55,522 bases of DNA from CAYNHZ01 sp964397445 (GCA_964397445.1 CAYNHZ010000007.1:1-55522), one strand, 5' to 3'. Positions 1-7,798 are shown, counted from the stretch's first letter. Notes: generated by a model not told the origin, from the sequence alone. Made by a program: numbers and translations.

Positions 1-137
1 AGTTTGATTAGCTCGGGACGGACTGCCAATGCAGCCTCAACGATGGAGTTCTTCAGAAGCACTCCGTCTTCTGTGCAAAAAGTGCTTTCATTTCTGAGGA
101 GGTTTTCGAGTTCGTGGAATAAATTCAGATTGTCCAT
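1..137 (-). CDS. N-terminus of a type III (Mod-like) adenine DNA methyltransferase, partial
   Basis: Only the first 45 codons are in the window; the gene continues past the left edge. It starts MDNLNLFHELENLL and contains the pattern EDGVLLKNSIVEAALAVRPE. That resembles the N-terminal helical segment of type III Mod-like adenine methyltransferases, which often read DGxLLKNKVxExALxxDxELI. No catalytic motif (DPPY, FxGxG) is visible because the gene is cut. It lies 7 bp downstream of the small wHTH/TM gene and on the same strand as the SNF2 helicase, so the three genes look like one operon. Methyltransferase identity is inferred from this short N-terminus and from the helicase neighbour; a different DNA-modification protein is possible. 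Confidence 0.5.
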   Translation of the reverse strand, partial: MDNLNLFHELENLLRNESTFCTEDGVLLKNSIVEAALAVRPELIK

Positions 138-144
138 ATTGTAT

Positions 145-468
145 TTACTTTATTAATGTCAGATATGCTATTATTATTCCTAATATAGTCAAAAGTGTAC
201 CAATTAAGAATTTGTATTCTTTACAAATAAACTTTAAACTTATTCTGGGTTTCTGTAATTTTGGATTCTGCTGTATGTAGATTTTCCCTTTATCAGTCAA
301 TTCAACACCAGCAAACATTGATTGATCCATTTCTATATAATCTACAAGACCCTTATTTTTTAAGAAACGAAGGGCATCCATTTCTGCGGGGATGTCATCA
401 ACGATATTACCCAAAGATAATCTTTCCAGCATTTTCTTTTGTAATTCAGTGAGTTTTATCTTTTCCAT
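145..468 (-). CDS. Small protein: predicted winged-helix-like domain plus C-terminal membrane anchor
   Basis: I do not recognise a named family. The first about 75 residues look like a small winged-helix domain: helix LTELQKKMLERL, recognition-like helix AEMDALRFLKNKGLVDYI, then a wing-like GVELTDKGKIYIQQ. The last 22 or so residues (FLIGTLLTILGIIIAYLTLI) form one hydrophobic span ending in Lys, so the protein is probably tail-anchored with the N-terminal domain in the cytoplasm. I place the start at 468, where ATG overlaps the helicase stop (TAATG) with GGAGG about 9 nt upstream. An in-frame ATG at 483 would add five residues. Tight coupling to the helicase and the methyltransferase fragment suggests a role in that cassette. 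Function unknown. Confidence 0.65.
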   Translation of the reverse strand: MEKIKLTELQKKMLERLSLGNIVDDIPAEMDALRFLKNKGLVDYIEMDQSMFAGVELTDKGKIYIQQNPKLQKPRISLKFICKEYKFLIGTLLTILGIIIAYLTLIK

Positions 469-3368
469 TATTTCACCCTCCATTTTATTATGTATTCATC
501 TATCGTTGAGACCTTTCCATCAGCAAGAGCATACAGCCGGGTAAGGATTTCATTTTTCTTCTCGTTCAGTTCCTGCTTCTTGGTGTCGAATTCACGCCAG
601 GCAGCATCACGTTTCTCTTTCAGAGCATCCCTTTCTTTGAGGATATCGAGTTTGATTTTGGCCTTACGCTCTTTCATCAGTGCATCATCTTTCTCTTTGA
701 TGGCTTCATCAAGCTCTTTTAGTTTTATCTGGAGCTGCTTGCGGTTATCCTCTGTCCAATTCTCAATCTTTTGGGATTCAGCATCAACTAATTCGGCATT
801 ACGTTCATCAAGGCGTTCATCAAGAAGATGCTGCTGAGAATCAAGCAACTCTTTAAGATGCGACAATGGAAATGCTGATTCAGGCAGTGAATGACCTACT
901 ACGCCGGGGACGGTTAGAAGGCGTTCTAAGAAGTCTCTTTCAAGTTCACGTCCTTCTGAATCTATGGCCACAAGGATAATGTGCTCCTCTTCTTCTCCTA
1001 ATGATGAATAACGTACTATCCTGCAGGAGAGAAAACCTGATTTGCCTTTCTGTTGTTCAATGATCGAAATCTTGGAATTATTAGATGAGTATAAAAAGTC
1101 CACTTCAGAAAAGGGTGTAGGAACCTTTTTACCTGTATTTACCACATACTGCCCCAGTGGATGGGAAATTCTGTATAAGTAGCTGCTTCCTGATTCTTTA
1201 TCGAAAGAGTATCTACCAGTAGGAACGCCTAATACAGGAGACTGTTTAAGAGTGAATTCCGTTTTGCCATTAGTCGGCAAACTGATATAACCATTTAATA
1301 TTCCTTGCGTTAGTATCCAAAATTTCCGCTGGTGCTGCTGCAGTTGCTGGTTCTGTTTGTTCTCGGTAATGATGAACTTCTCACATACCTCTTCATCAAA
1401 ATTTGTCATCAGAGCCATCCTTGTATCCTGCATACCGGAATCTATACTTTCCCTCATATCTTCACGAAGAGAAGTGAAAGCTGTGTCTATCTCTTCTTTT
1501 GTGCGGCATTTGCTATATATGCTTAGAATACGGCGTTCAAAATCTACACCATTTCCAATAGCCCCAAGGACTTCATCACTTGCTCCGAAAACACCCTTGA
1601 AGAGGTTAAACTTTTCATCCAGAAGCTCATATACCCGCTGGTCGGCGATATTCGATTTGTTAATGAAGTTAACTACTACCACATCATTTTTCTGCCCGTA
1701 ACGGTGACAGCGGCCAATGCGCTGCTCTATGCGCTGGGGATTCCAAGGGAGGTCGTAATTGACTACAAGAGAACAGAATTGGAGATTTATACCCTCGGCA
1801 GCTGCTTCTGTGGCTATCATTATTTTGGCTTCATTCTTAAAATAATCCACCAAGGCAAGTCGTTTGTCGGCAGTTTTGGAGCCTGTGACACGGCTGGTAC
1901 CGGAGTATTGCTTTTTCCAAGAGTTGTATATCTCATTGGATTTGGGGTCGGAGTTTCCGCCATTGAAGAGAACTATCTGGTCTTTATATCCATTTTCTTC
2001 AAGCAGCTGCAGGAGGTAGTTCTGGGTGCGACGGCTCTCTGTGAAGATGAGTGCTTTCTGGTTTGCACCGTTTTCCTTCATCTTCTCAAATCCAAGGCTG
2101 AGGGCTTTTATTAGGCAGGCACCTTTACTATTTGCGGTAATGCTTAATGCAAGGTCGTATATGGTGCGAAGCTCTCCGATTTCTTCTTTGACTTCTTCAA
2201 TTTCTTCTGAAGTCAAATGTTTGGTGTCTTTCTCTTCATCCTCGTCTTCGTTTTCTTCATCTTCTTCATCGATCCATTCTTCTTGATACTCGGAGAAATC
2301 ATCCATATCGGTGGACATATCGAATGGATCATCGGTTTCTTCTACCTGTTTGTTATCCTCAATGATTTTTTCAAGACGCTTGATAATCGTGTCAAGAGTA
2401 CCGGCGATGGCGAATGAAGATGAGGCAAGAAGTTTATATAGGACAAGGGTTATCAGATTTCGCTGTGATGATGGAAGTCCGTAACTATGTTCTCTGGACA
2501 GGTAGTCGTTTATGAATTCAGAAAGGGCTTGTTCGTCTTGTGTGGGGACATATTCCTGAACCATCGGGATTCGGTTGGTATATTTCACATATGCCTGAAC
2601 TTGCTGGCGGAGAGTGCGGTGGATGATAGGGAGAATCCTCTGGCGAAGTTCTCCGTAGGTTTGCTCTTCGCGGAGGGCCACTTTGCTGTATTGGTTTGCG
2701 AAACTGGAGATGCTTCCGAAATACTGATCATCTATTATAGAGACAAGACCGAAAAGTTCTTTGATGTCGTTTTGAAGAGGCGTCGCGGTGAGAAGAATCT
2801 TCTTGAAAGGGAGTAGTCCTTCTTTTAGTGCGTTTCCTGTCTTATTGCTTGGTTTATAGACATTTCTTAATGAGTGTGCTTCATCGAGAACGATTAAATC
2901 CCAAGGGATTCTGGATATGTGGGTTATGTTCTTTCTTGCAAATGGGTAGGAACAGATGATGATGTGTTCTTTATCATCGAAAGGGTTTTTGTAATTGTCT
3001 TCAAGAATCTTTGTGAAATTCTTTTTTTCCATTATCAGTGATGGCAGGAAGAATTTTTCTTCGAGTTCCATACTCCACTGTTTTCTTAAGGTAGCAGGTG
3101 CGATGATTAAGATTCTTCTGTGGCGTTCTGCCCATTTCTGACTGATTACTAGGGCTGCTTCAATGGTTTTGCCTAAGCCTACTTCATCGGCCAGAACTGC
3201 GCCTTTACTTAGAGGGGAGCGGAAAGCAAACAAGGCTGCCTCTACCTGATGGGGGTTTAGGTCAACTTTGGCTTCTGAGAGGACTCCGGTCAGCTTCTCT
3301 TCATCTGCAGAGTTGCGTTTGCGTGAGAGATCCCAAGCAAGATATTTTTCCTGATAAGGAGTTATCAT
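468..3368 (-). CDS. SNF2-family DEAH helicase of a restriction/defence-type cassette
   Basis: 966-residue superfamily 2 ATPase of the SNF2/RapA type. Visible motifs in order: Walker A DEVGLGKT (61-68), DEAH (161-164), motif III TATPLQND (193-200), and in the second RecA lobe ATEAAAEGINLQ followed by NPQRIEQRIGRCHRYGQ (motif VI). A strongly acidic insert of Glu/Asp runs (about 365-385) lies between the lobes. The last about 130 residues are Lys/Glu-rich and look coiled-coil. Helicases of this build occur beside type III-like restriction-modification genes and in DISARM-like clusters. Here the downstream genes are a small wHTH/TM protein and a Mod-like fragment, which supports a restriction or phage-defence role. 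No nuclease motif was seen. TAACTTTG at 3402-3395 could be the -7 box. Substrate (DNA or RNA) is unknown. Confidence 0.8.
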   Translation of the reverse strand: MITPYQEKYLAWDLSRKRNSADEEKLTGVLSEAKVDLNPHQVEAALFAFRSPLSKGAVLADEVGLGKTIEAALVISQKWAERHRRILIIAPATLRKQWSMELEEKFFLPSLIMEKKNFTKILEDNYKNPFDDKEHIIICSYPFARKNITHISRIPWDLIVLDEAHSLRNVYKPSNKTGNALKEGLLPFKKILLTATPLQNDIKELFGLVSIIDDQYFGSISSFANQYSKVALREEQTYGELRQRILPIIHRTLRQQVQAYVKYTNRIPMVQEYVPTQDEQALSEFINDYLSREHSYGLPSSQRNLITLVLYKLLASSSFAIAGTLDTIIKRLEKIIEDNKQVEETDDPFDMSTDMDDFSEYQEEWIDEEDEENEDEDEEKDTKHLTSEEIEEVKEEIGELRTIYDLALSITANSKGACLIKALSLGFEKMKENGANQKALIFTESRRTQNYLLQLLEENGYKDQIVLFNGGNSDPKSNEIYNSWKKQYSGTSRVTGSKTADKRLALVDYFKNEAKIMIATEAAAEGINLQFCSLVVNYDLPWNPQRIEQRIGRCHRYGQKNDVVVVNFINKSNIADQRVYELLDEKFNLFKGVFGASDEVLGAIGNGVDFERRILSIYSKCRTKEEIDTAFTSLREDMRESIDSGMQDTRMALMTNFDEEVCEKFIITENKQNQQLQQHQRKFWILTQGILNGYISLPTNGKTEFTLKQSPVLGVPTGRYSFDKESGSSYLYRISHPLGQYVVNTGKKVPTPFSEVDFLYSSNNSKISIIEQQKGKSGFLSCRIVRYSSLGEEEEHIILVAIDSEGRELERDFLERLLTVPGVVGHSLPESAFPLSHLKELLDSQQHLLDERLDERNAELVDAESQKIENWTEDNRKQLQIKLKELDEAIKEKDDALMKERKAKIKLDILKERDALKEKRDAAWREFDTKKQELNEKKNEILTRLYALADGKVSTIDEYIIKWRVK

Positions 3369-3520
3369 TTACAATTTTTAATCCGCTAAATATGCAAAGT
3401 TAAAAAATTGAAAGTGATTTTTATTTTTTTATTTATAATAGGTCTATCTGAGTTAATCTTTTTTTAATTTTTTGAGAGGGTTCTGGAAATTATTAAATTT
3501 CAAATTGGAAGTTTTTTTTT

Positions 3521-3528
3521 TATCTTTG
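3521..3528 (+). promoter_or_regulatory. Bacteroidota -7 box ahead of the rod-like RNA
   Basis: TATCTTTG matches the Bacteroidota -7 consensus TAnnTTTG. It lies about 70 nt upstream of the long inverted-repeat structure, and transcription would start near 3533-3536. No clean TTTG was found 19-20 bp upstream. Confidence 0.45.
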
Positions 3529-3532
3529 CCCT

Positions 3533-3755
3533 GAATGCTGCTTTATCCCTCTCTCCAACTGCACCGATATTTGCAGCAATTAGACATATAGCGTTTACTA
3601 ATTTCAAGAGTTTTTAAAAAATCGCCAGTTTTGAGAAATCGCTCTTATGAAACAGGTAAATGCCCGCACCTTTGGTGTGGGTCATTTATTTGTTAAGAGC
3701 GATGGGTTTCTGGCGATACCTTAAAAACTTGCAAATTTTGGCCTGCACCATTTTT
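3533..3755 (+). ncRNA. Candidate structured RNA with a long rod-like stem; possibly 6S-like
   Basis: No protein is supported here; the sequence folds as nested inverted repeats. From outside in: AATTTCAAG with CTTGCAAATT (C bulge); TTTTTAA with TTAAAAA; ATCGCCAG with CTGGCGAT; ATCGCTCTTA with TAAGAGCGAT; then an internal loop and AAATGCCCGCACC with GGTGTGGGTCATTT capped by a short loop. Together they make one interrupted rod of about 150 nt (roughly 3600-3750). Upstream, GCTGC/GCAGC encloses a small hairpin. A TAnnTTTG box sits at 3521. A long rod with internal bubbles is the architecture of 6S RNA, and Bacteroidales have a 6S-like family, but I cannot match it by sequence. Alternatives are a structured 5' leader of the 205-residue gene at 3783, or a structure related to mobile DNA. 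There is a T-run at 3752-3757 but no classical terminator stem. Confidence 0.45.
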
Positions 3756-3782
3756 TATGGAAGGGACAAATTATTTTGGATT

Positions 3783-4400
3783 ATGACTACTGCAGAACTT
3801 GACGACATATTGATTGCTCAGTTCAGAAATGAAGCCAAAAGGTTTAATCCCGATTTCATTCCTAATATCGTTCCCGACCTCAACTCTCCGGAAGCAATGG
3901 CTGCCATACAGGACTATGGTCCGTTCTATGGTTTTAAGAGCAAAGCTGTGATATTGGCAGATTTTTTCAATCCGGATTCTGCCGAAAGTAAGAACGCTGC
4001 TTCGATGAAAGAGTATTTCAAGAAATATATCGAGGAGCATCCGACTATGGATGATGTGATGATGGTGGATTTGTACAGTTCCGGTGATTTGCGGGCGGTA
4101 GCTCATACCATTGGATTATTGGCCACGGGATTTCTTCTGTCGGAGCTGGAGGATGTTTCTGCTATGACGGAGGAGTTTCAGAAAAAGGTATTGGATCCGG
4201 AGGCTGCGGGGGTCGTTATTCTTTCATTGATTTATTTTACTATTCTTGTGAATTCTATTATAGGTACTGATGTCATCAATAAGATTTTTATCGGTAGTTG
4301 GGAGAATTTTTATTCATTGTACTTGAAGAGGGTGGAATGGTTATGTGAATATGGGAAGAAGTGGAAGAATGAGTTTAGTGGAGTATTATTCTTTGATTGA
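3783..4400 (+). CDS. Hypothetical protein, 205 aa
   Basis: Not a family I recognise. I start it at ATG 3783 (MTTAELDDILIAQF), because the longer reading frame from 3660 would run through the RNA hairpin. The N-terminal two thirds is acidic and mixed in character (residues 1-115). The segment AAGVVILSLIYFTILVNSIIG (about residues 140-160) is hydrophobic enough to be a single membrane span, and TIGLLATGFLL just before it is weakly hydrophobic. The C-terminus is rich in Trp, Lys and Glu. It stands alone between the rod-like RNA and a small RNA candidate, in DNA that appears slightly richer in GC than the housekeeping genes to the right. It may belong to the same accessory island as the helicase. 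No function is proposed. Confidence 0.6.
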   Translation: MTTAELDDILIAQFRNEAKRFNPDFIPNIVPDLNSPEAMAAIQDYGPFYGFKSKAVILADFFNPDSAESKNAASMKEYFKKYIEEHPTMDDVMMVDLYSSGDLRAVAHTIGLLATGFLLSELEDVSAMTEEFQKKVLDPEAAGVVILSLIYFTILVNSIIGTDVINKIFIGSWENFYSLYLKRVEWLCEYGKKWKNEFSGVLFFD

Positions 4401-4429
4401 GAAGTTTTCTTTTTAATGCTTAAAAAATT

Positions 4430-4437
4430 TATCTTTG
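4430..4437 (+). promoter_or_regulatory. -7 promoter box of a small RNA candidate
   Basis: TATCTTTG fits the Bacteroidota -7 consensus. It lies immediately before a 30-bp palindrome and a hairpin-plus-T4 terminator, with no gene in between. No good TTTG -33 box is at the expected spacing. Confidence 0.4.
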
Positions 4438-4440
4438 TAC

Positions 4441-4513
4441 TTAAGATATGGCCGTAAGGCGGTATCTTAAATATTGCAACGGCCTCGGGAGTGTATCACT
4501 TTCGGGGCTTTTG
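4441..4513 (+). ncRNA. Candidate small RNA: two hairpins ending in an intrinsic terminator
   Basis: A promoter box at 4430-4437 is followed directly by TTAAGATA (4441-4448) and its complement TATCTTAA (4463-4470), enclosing GCC/GGC around GTAA. A 12-bp hairpin follows (4482-4493 with 4497-4508; loop TAT) and then TTTT. The arrangement of promoter, stem 1, short AU-rich linker, terminator stem and T-tract spans about 70 nt and contains no credible ORF. This is the build of a free-standing bacterial small RNA. The alternative is a terminator for the upstream 205-aa gene, but that would not explain the promoter box and first palindrome. No known family was recognised. Confidence 0.4.
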
Positions 4514-4575
4514 GATTGAAAAAAGAGGTGTGGGGTGTGAAATGTGGGAACAATGTGGGAACATTTCCTTTCTAA

Positions 4576-4627
4576 GTCCGCTCCAGCGGACCGGCCGGAG
4601 GCCGTGCATCCACCGCACGAAGTGCGT
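4576..4627. repeat. Cluster of short GC-rich perfect palindromes
   Basis: Three short hairpins occur in 52 bp: GTCCGC-TCCA-GCGGAC (4576-4591), GGCC-GGA-GGCC (4593-4603) and CGCAC-GAA-GTGCG (about 4615-4627). They lie downstream of the tRNA-Phe terminator when read on the minus strand and are GC-rich against AT-rich surroundings. They could be extra transcription stops or a REP-like remnant. Confidence 0.5.
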
Positions 4628-4643
4628 GAAAAACAGTGCCTTA

Positions 4644-4698
4644 GGCACCACAAACAGAAAGAGCCTGCGATTTGCAGGCTCTCTCTGTTTGTGGTGCC
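4644..4698 (-). terminator. 55-bp hairpin overlapping the 3' end of tRNA-Phe
   Basis: Two 25-bp arms (4644-4668 and 4674-4698) are complementary with one mismatch around a 5-nt loop. The right arm contains the last six paired bases of the tRNA acceptor 3' strand (GGCACC). Read on the minus strand, the outer end of the left arm also joins a second small hairpin, GTGCC-TAA-GGCAC followed by TGTTTTT, a plausible intrinsic terminator. The element probably ends tRNA transcription, but the overlap with the mature tRNA is unusual. Confidence 0.6.
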
Positions 4699-4764
4699 AC
4701 CGGGAATCGAACCAGGGACACAAGGATTTTCAGTCCTTTGCTCTACCAACTGAGCTATGGCACC
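4692..4764 (-). tRNA. tRNA-Phe (GAA)
   Basis: Read on the minus strand, the sequence has a 7-bp acceptor stem (GGTGCCA with TGGCACC, discriminator A), the D-arm signature AGCTCAGTTGGTAGAGC, an anticodon stem AAGGA/TCCTT with loop CTGAAAA giving anticodon GAA, and the T-arm GGTTCGATTCC. CCA is not encoded. It has its own promoter at 4782-4812 and a hairpin at its 3' end. Confidence 0.95.
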
Positions 4765-4781
4765 ATTTTCTTTTGGGATTG

Positions 4782-4812
4782 CAAAAGTAGTTTTATTTTT
4801 TATTCTTCCAAA
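4782..4812 (-). promoter_or_regulatory. Promoter of tRNA-Phe
   Basis: On the minus strand, TTTG (4812-4809), a 19-bp spacer and TACTTTTG (4789-4782) match the Bacteroidota -33/-7 consensus. The start of transcription would fall about 10 nt before the tRNA. Confidence 0.7.
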
Positions 4813-4856
4813 ATTTTATTTATATTTATATACTTTTTTGTGTTAACTTCGCAATA

Positions 4857-6863
4857 ATGAAATCATCTCAAGAAGCCCATACTCCTTTGTATGCTAAGGT
4901 GGTAATGCCATTAAAATTAAGAAAGACTATCTCTTACTTGATTCCATCACACCTTCAAGTAGAGGTGGGATCAAGGGTTGTCGTTCCGCTTCGAGATACT
5001 ACTGTATCGGGTGTAATAACAGAGGTCACATCTGAGCTTGATTGCGAAACCAATAAGGTTAAAGAGATTATTCAAGTCGAAAATCTTCCGTTGGTTAAAA
5101 AAACCGAATTGCTTTTTTGGCAAGCAATTGCGGATTACTATATGTGTACACTCGGGGAAGTTTTCAAGGCTGCAAGTCCCTATTTTATAGAGAAAGGCAA
5201 TGATACATCAAAAAGCACTCCACTCTCCAACAAATGCATTAATCTCAACATATTAACTCCTCCTCAACTTAAAGCTTTTGAGGAGATTAAATATTTTCAC
5301 TCCTCAAATAAGACTGTTCTTTTGAACGGAGTTACCGGATCAGGGAAAACCGAAATATATATCCATCTTATAAAGGAGTGTTTGGATAGGGGGCAAAATT
5401 CATTGTATCTCCTCCCGGAGGTGGCCATTTGCCGACAAATCGAGAAGAGGCTGAAAAAGGTATTCGGAGATCATATATTGACATACCATTCAAAGGAGAC
5501 AATCTCCAAAAAAAGAAATATTATTGATATTGTCTCAAATTCGGACAAACCATACATAATAATTGGATTGCGCTCCTCCCTATTTCTCCCATTCAGAGAT
5601 CTTGGTCTTATAATTGTCGATGAAGAGCACGATAGCTCATACAAACAGAACGATCCCGCCCCGAGATATAATGGGCGTGATGCCGCCATAATTTTATCAA
5701 AAATTCATAATGCAAAGATTGTATTGGGTTCTGCAACACCCTCATTTGAATCCGAATACAATGTTAAGATAGGGAAATATGCACAAGTAAATCTCGCCAC
5801 AAAATACAACGACTCTTCCGAACCCCCTATAACTATAGTGGATATGCAAAAAGAGAGGAAAAATCGTGGGGTTAAAGGTCTTTTTTCATTTATTATGATC
5901 AATGAGATTAGAAAGAGATTGGAAAATAAAGAGCAAGTTATGGTTTTTAGGGGAAGGCGCGCATACTCTCCAACTGTACAATGTTCTGAGTGTGGAGAGA
6001 TTCCAAAATGCAAAAATTGCAATGTTCCACTCACCTTTCACAAGTTCAATAACTCATTGGTTTGCCACTATTGTGGCTACTCAAAAAAACTCAATCCATC
6101 TATCGAACCGTCAGAGACAATTGGGAATTGCCCCTCTTGTGGGGTAAATGGGTTGAGGACAGTGGGTTCCGGAACGGAAAAGATCGAAGAGGAATTGAAA
6201 AAAATATTTCCTGAAGCTTCAATCGCCCGATTCGATGCAGATACGACAAGACGAAAGGGGGAAGGAGAGAAATTATTGAAAGAGTTTTCAAAAGGGGAAA
6301 TAGATATTTTAGTTGGTACACAAATGATTTCAAAAGGGTTTGACTTCGGCAATCTTACCCTTGTTGCAGTGATCCAGAGTGAGACGATTACAGCTGTAAA
6401 CGATTTTCGATGTGATGAAAAAGCTATTCGCCTGCTTAATCAACTCAGAGGGAGAAGCGGACGGGGATCTAAAGAGGGTATGTTACTGATACAGACATCA
6501 CAAGCAGATCATCCGGTTTACAAATTCATCTCAGGAGAGGTATCACTTGACGAATTGCTCATAGAGAGGAGAGAATTTGAATACCCTCCATATACCAGAA
6601 TAATAAATATTACAATAAAAGATCGAATACAAGAGGGGTGTAAAAATACTGCCGAGGTGGTCAAAAATGCCTTAACCAACTTATCTATCACCTCGTTCAC
6701 AGGGCCTATACCTCCACCCATAGATAAAATTCAAAGAGAATATCTGCTAAGATTTGTAATAAAACTCAATAGAGACAAGAACATAGGGGAGTTAAAAAAA
6801 TCAATCTATTCGGCCATCGATAAAATTGGTAAAAATATAATTATCGATGTAGATCCCTCGTAG
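4857..6863 (+). CDS. priA: Primosomal replication-restart helicase PriA
   Basis: PriA loads the replicative helicase at stalled forks. The N-terminal 3'-DNA-binding domain is visible (YAKVVMPLKLRKTISYLIP, GSRVVVPL). Walker A GVTGSGKTE lies at 158-166, DEEH at 255-258 and GSATPSFES near 291-299. Eight cysteines form the two zinc sites inserted in the second lobe (376, 379, 385, 388, 403, 406, 425, 428). The later motif LVGTQMISKGFDF and the PriA-type LNQLRGRSGRG follow. At 668 residues it is shorter than the E. coli protein (732), but all motifs are present. It is convergent with the lipid kinase gene, 8 bp apart. TAACTTCG just upstream of the start is a possible -7 box, giving a very short leader. 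Confidence 0.95.
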   Translation: MKSSQEAHTPLYAKVVMPLKLRKTISYLIPSHLQVEVGSRVVVPLRDTTVSGVITEVTSELDCETNKVKEIIQVENLPLVKKTELLFWQAIADYYMCTLGEVFKAASPYFIEKGNDTSKSTPLSNKCINLNILTPPQLKAFEEIKYFHSSNKTVLLNGVTGSGKTEIYIHLIKECLDRGQNSLYLLPEVAICRQIEKRLKKVFGDHILTYHSKETISKKRNIIDIVSNSDKPYIIIGLRSSLFLPFRDLGLIIVDEEHDSSYKQNDPAPRYNGRDAAIILSKIHNAKIVLGSATPSFESEYNVKIGKYAQVNLATKYNDSSEPPITIVDMQKERKNRGVKGLFSFIMINEIRKRLENKEQVMVFRGRRAYSPTVQCSECGEIPKCKNCNVPLTFHKFNNSLVCHYCGYSKKLNPSIEPSETIGNCPSCGVNGLRTVGSGTEKIEEELKKIFPEASIARFDADTTRRKGEGEKLLKEFSKGEIDILVGTQMISKGFDFGNLTLVAVIQSETITAVNDFRCDEKAIRLLNQLRGRSGRGSKEGMLLIQTSQADHPVYKFISGEVSLDELLIERREFEYPPYTRIINITIKDRIQEGCKNTAEVVKNALTNLSITSFTGPIPPPIDKIQREYLLRFVIKLNRDKNIGELKKSIYSAIDKIGKNIIIDVDPS

Positions 6864-6871
6864 TAAAATTA

Positions 6872-7798
6872 TTAAAAAACTACCCTAAGAGCCTTATGCA
6901 ACACCTCCACCTTTATAGGTGTCTCTCCCACAACCTCTCCATCGATTTCAACCAAATCACTCGTATTAGTTTCGATTGTTATAACTCTCCCCATTGTATG
7001 AGAAACATACTTGACCTCATAAATTTTTCCGGAGAAAAGTTTTTTAAAATTATACATCACTGAAAACATAGATAAATTCCTGATTGCCGTCAGATTAATC
7101 AATCCATCATCCGCTATAGCATCAGGAACTTGCATCATCCCACCTCCACTATATTTTCCTATTCCGAGGGCAATCGAAAAGATTTTATCTTCGATAAATA
7201 GTTTTCCATCCACAAACACCCTCATAGCCACTGCACTCCTTGAAAAGAGCGCTTTAAGTGCAGATCTCAAATACACCATTTTCCCCTCTCCTCCCCTCTC
7301 TTTGAGATTGTTACAATTTACACAAACTTCAGGATCATAACCAACTCCACCAATATTCACCATATATCTTACACTCTCCACCCCCGATTCAAAATAGGTA
7401 ATCTTCCCTATATCTTGAAGAATAGTTTTGCCAGAACCTATAGCCTTTATCGAATCACAATAATTAAGTGAAACTTCAAACATTTTTGACCAATCATTAC
7501 CCGATCCGGCAGGGATTACCGCCAAAGTAACTTCAGAAGTAGGCACCTCTTTTTGAAAGAATATTCCATTAACTATTTCATGAATAGTACCATCACCTCC
7601 CACAGAGATAATATTACGGTAACCATCCCTTAATGCCCTTATAGTCAATTCGACTGCGTGATATCTATGTTCTGTGAATTTTACATCAAAATCAACCCCT
7701 GATGATGATAATTTTTCAGATATAAACTGCCAATCTTTTGAAAGTTTTCCACTCCTTGCTTTAGGGTTAACTATCGCAACCCAATGTGCCAAATTCAT
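6872..7798 (-). CDS. Diacylglycerol kinase-family lipid kinase (DagK/YegS-like)
   Basis: Soluble lipid kinase with the DAGK catalytic fold, phosphorylating diacylglycerol or a related lipid in phospholipid turnover. Visible motifs are the nucleotide-binding NPKARSGK (11-18), GGDGT (67-71) with the following H-E-I-V-NG, and PAGSGNDW (96-103). The C-terminal beta-sandwich ends with VEIDGEVVGETPIKVEV, as in YegS/DgkB proteins. The length of 308 residues is normal. TAGTTTTG at 7825-7818 is a likely -7 box. It is divergent from parA and convergent with priA, and no operon partner is seen. Exact lipid substrate is not determinable from sequence. Confidence 0.9.
   Translation of the reverse strand: MNLAHWVAIVNPKARSGKLSKDWQFISEKLSSSGVDFDVKFTEHRYHAVELTIRALRDGYRNIISVGGDGTIHEIVNGIFFQKEVPTSEVTLAVIPAGSGNDWSKMFEVSLNYCDSIKAIGSGKTILQDIGKITYFESGVESVRYMVNIGGVGYDPEVCVNCNNLKERGGEGKMVYLRSALKALFSRSAVAMRVFVDGKLFIEDKIFSIALGIGKYSGGGMMQVPDAIADDGLINLTAIRNLSMFSVMYNFKKLFSGKIYEVKYVSHTMGRVITIETNTSDLVEIDGEVVGETPIKVEVLHKALRVVF

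Noticed and set aside
468..2816. Plus-strand ORFs opposite the helicase gene (e.g. 490-837, 1357-1701, 1704-2114).
   Set aside because: They are antisense shadows of the helicase and have low-complexity Ser/Phe-rich translations.
3660..3782. Longer N-terminus for the 205-aa protein starting at 3660.
   Set aside because: The extra codons lie in the loop-side arm of the RNA hairpin and have no protein-like character.
4636..4698. Attachment-site duplication of the tRNA-Phe 3' end.
   Set aside because: The second copy is inverted and forms a hairpin; att duplications are direct repeats.
4441..4857. Several short ORFs (60-100 aa) between 4441 and 4857 on both strands.
   Set aside because: They overlap the tRNA, the terminator hairpin and the small RNA candidate, and share no family features.
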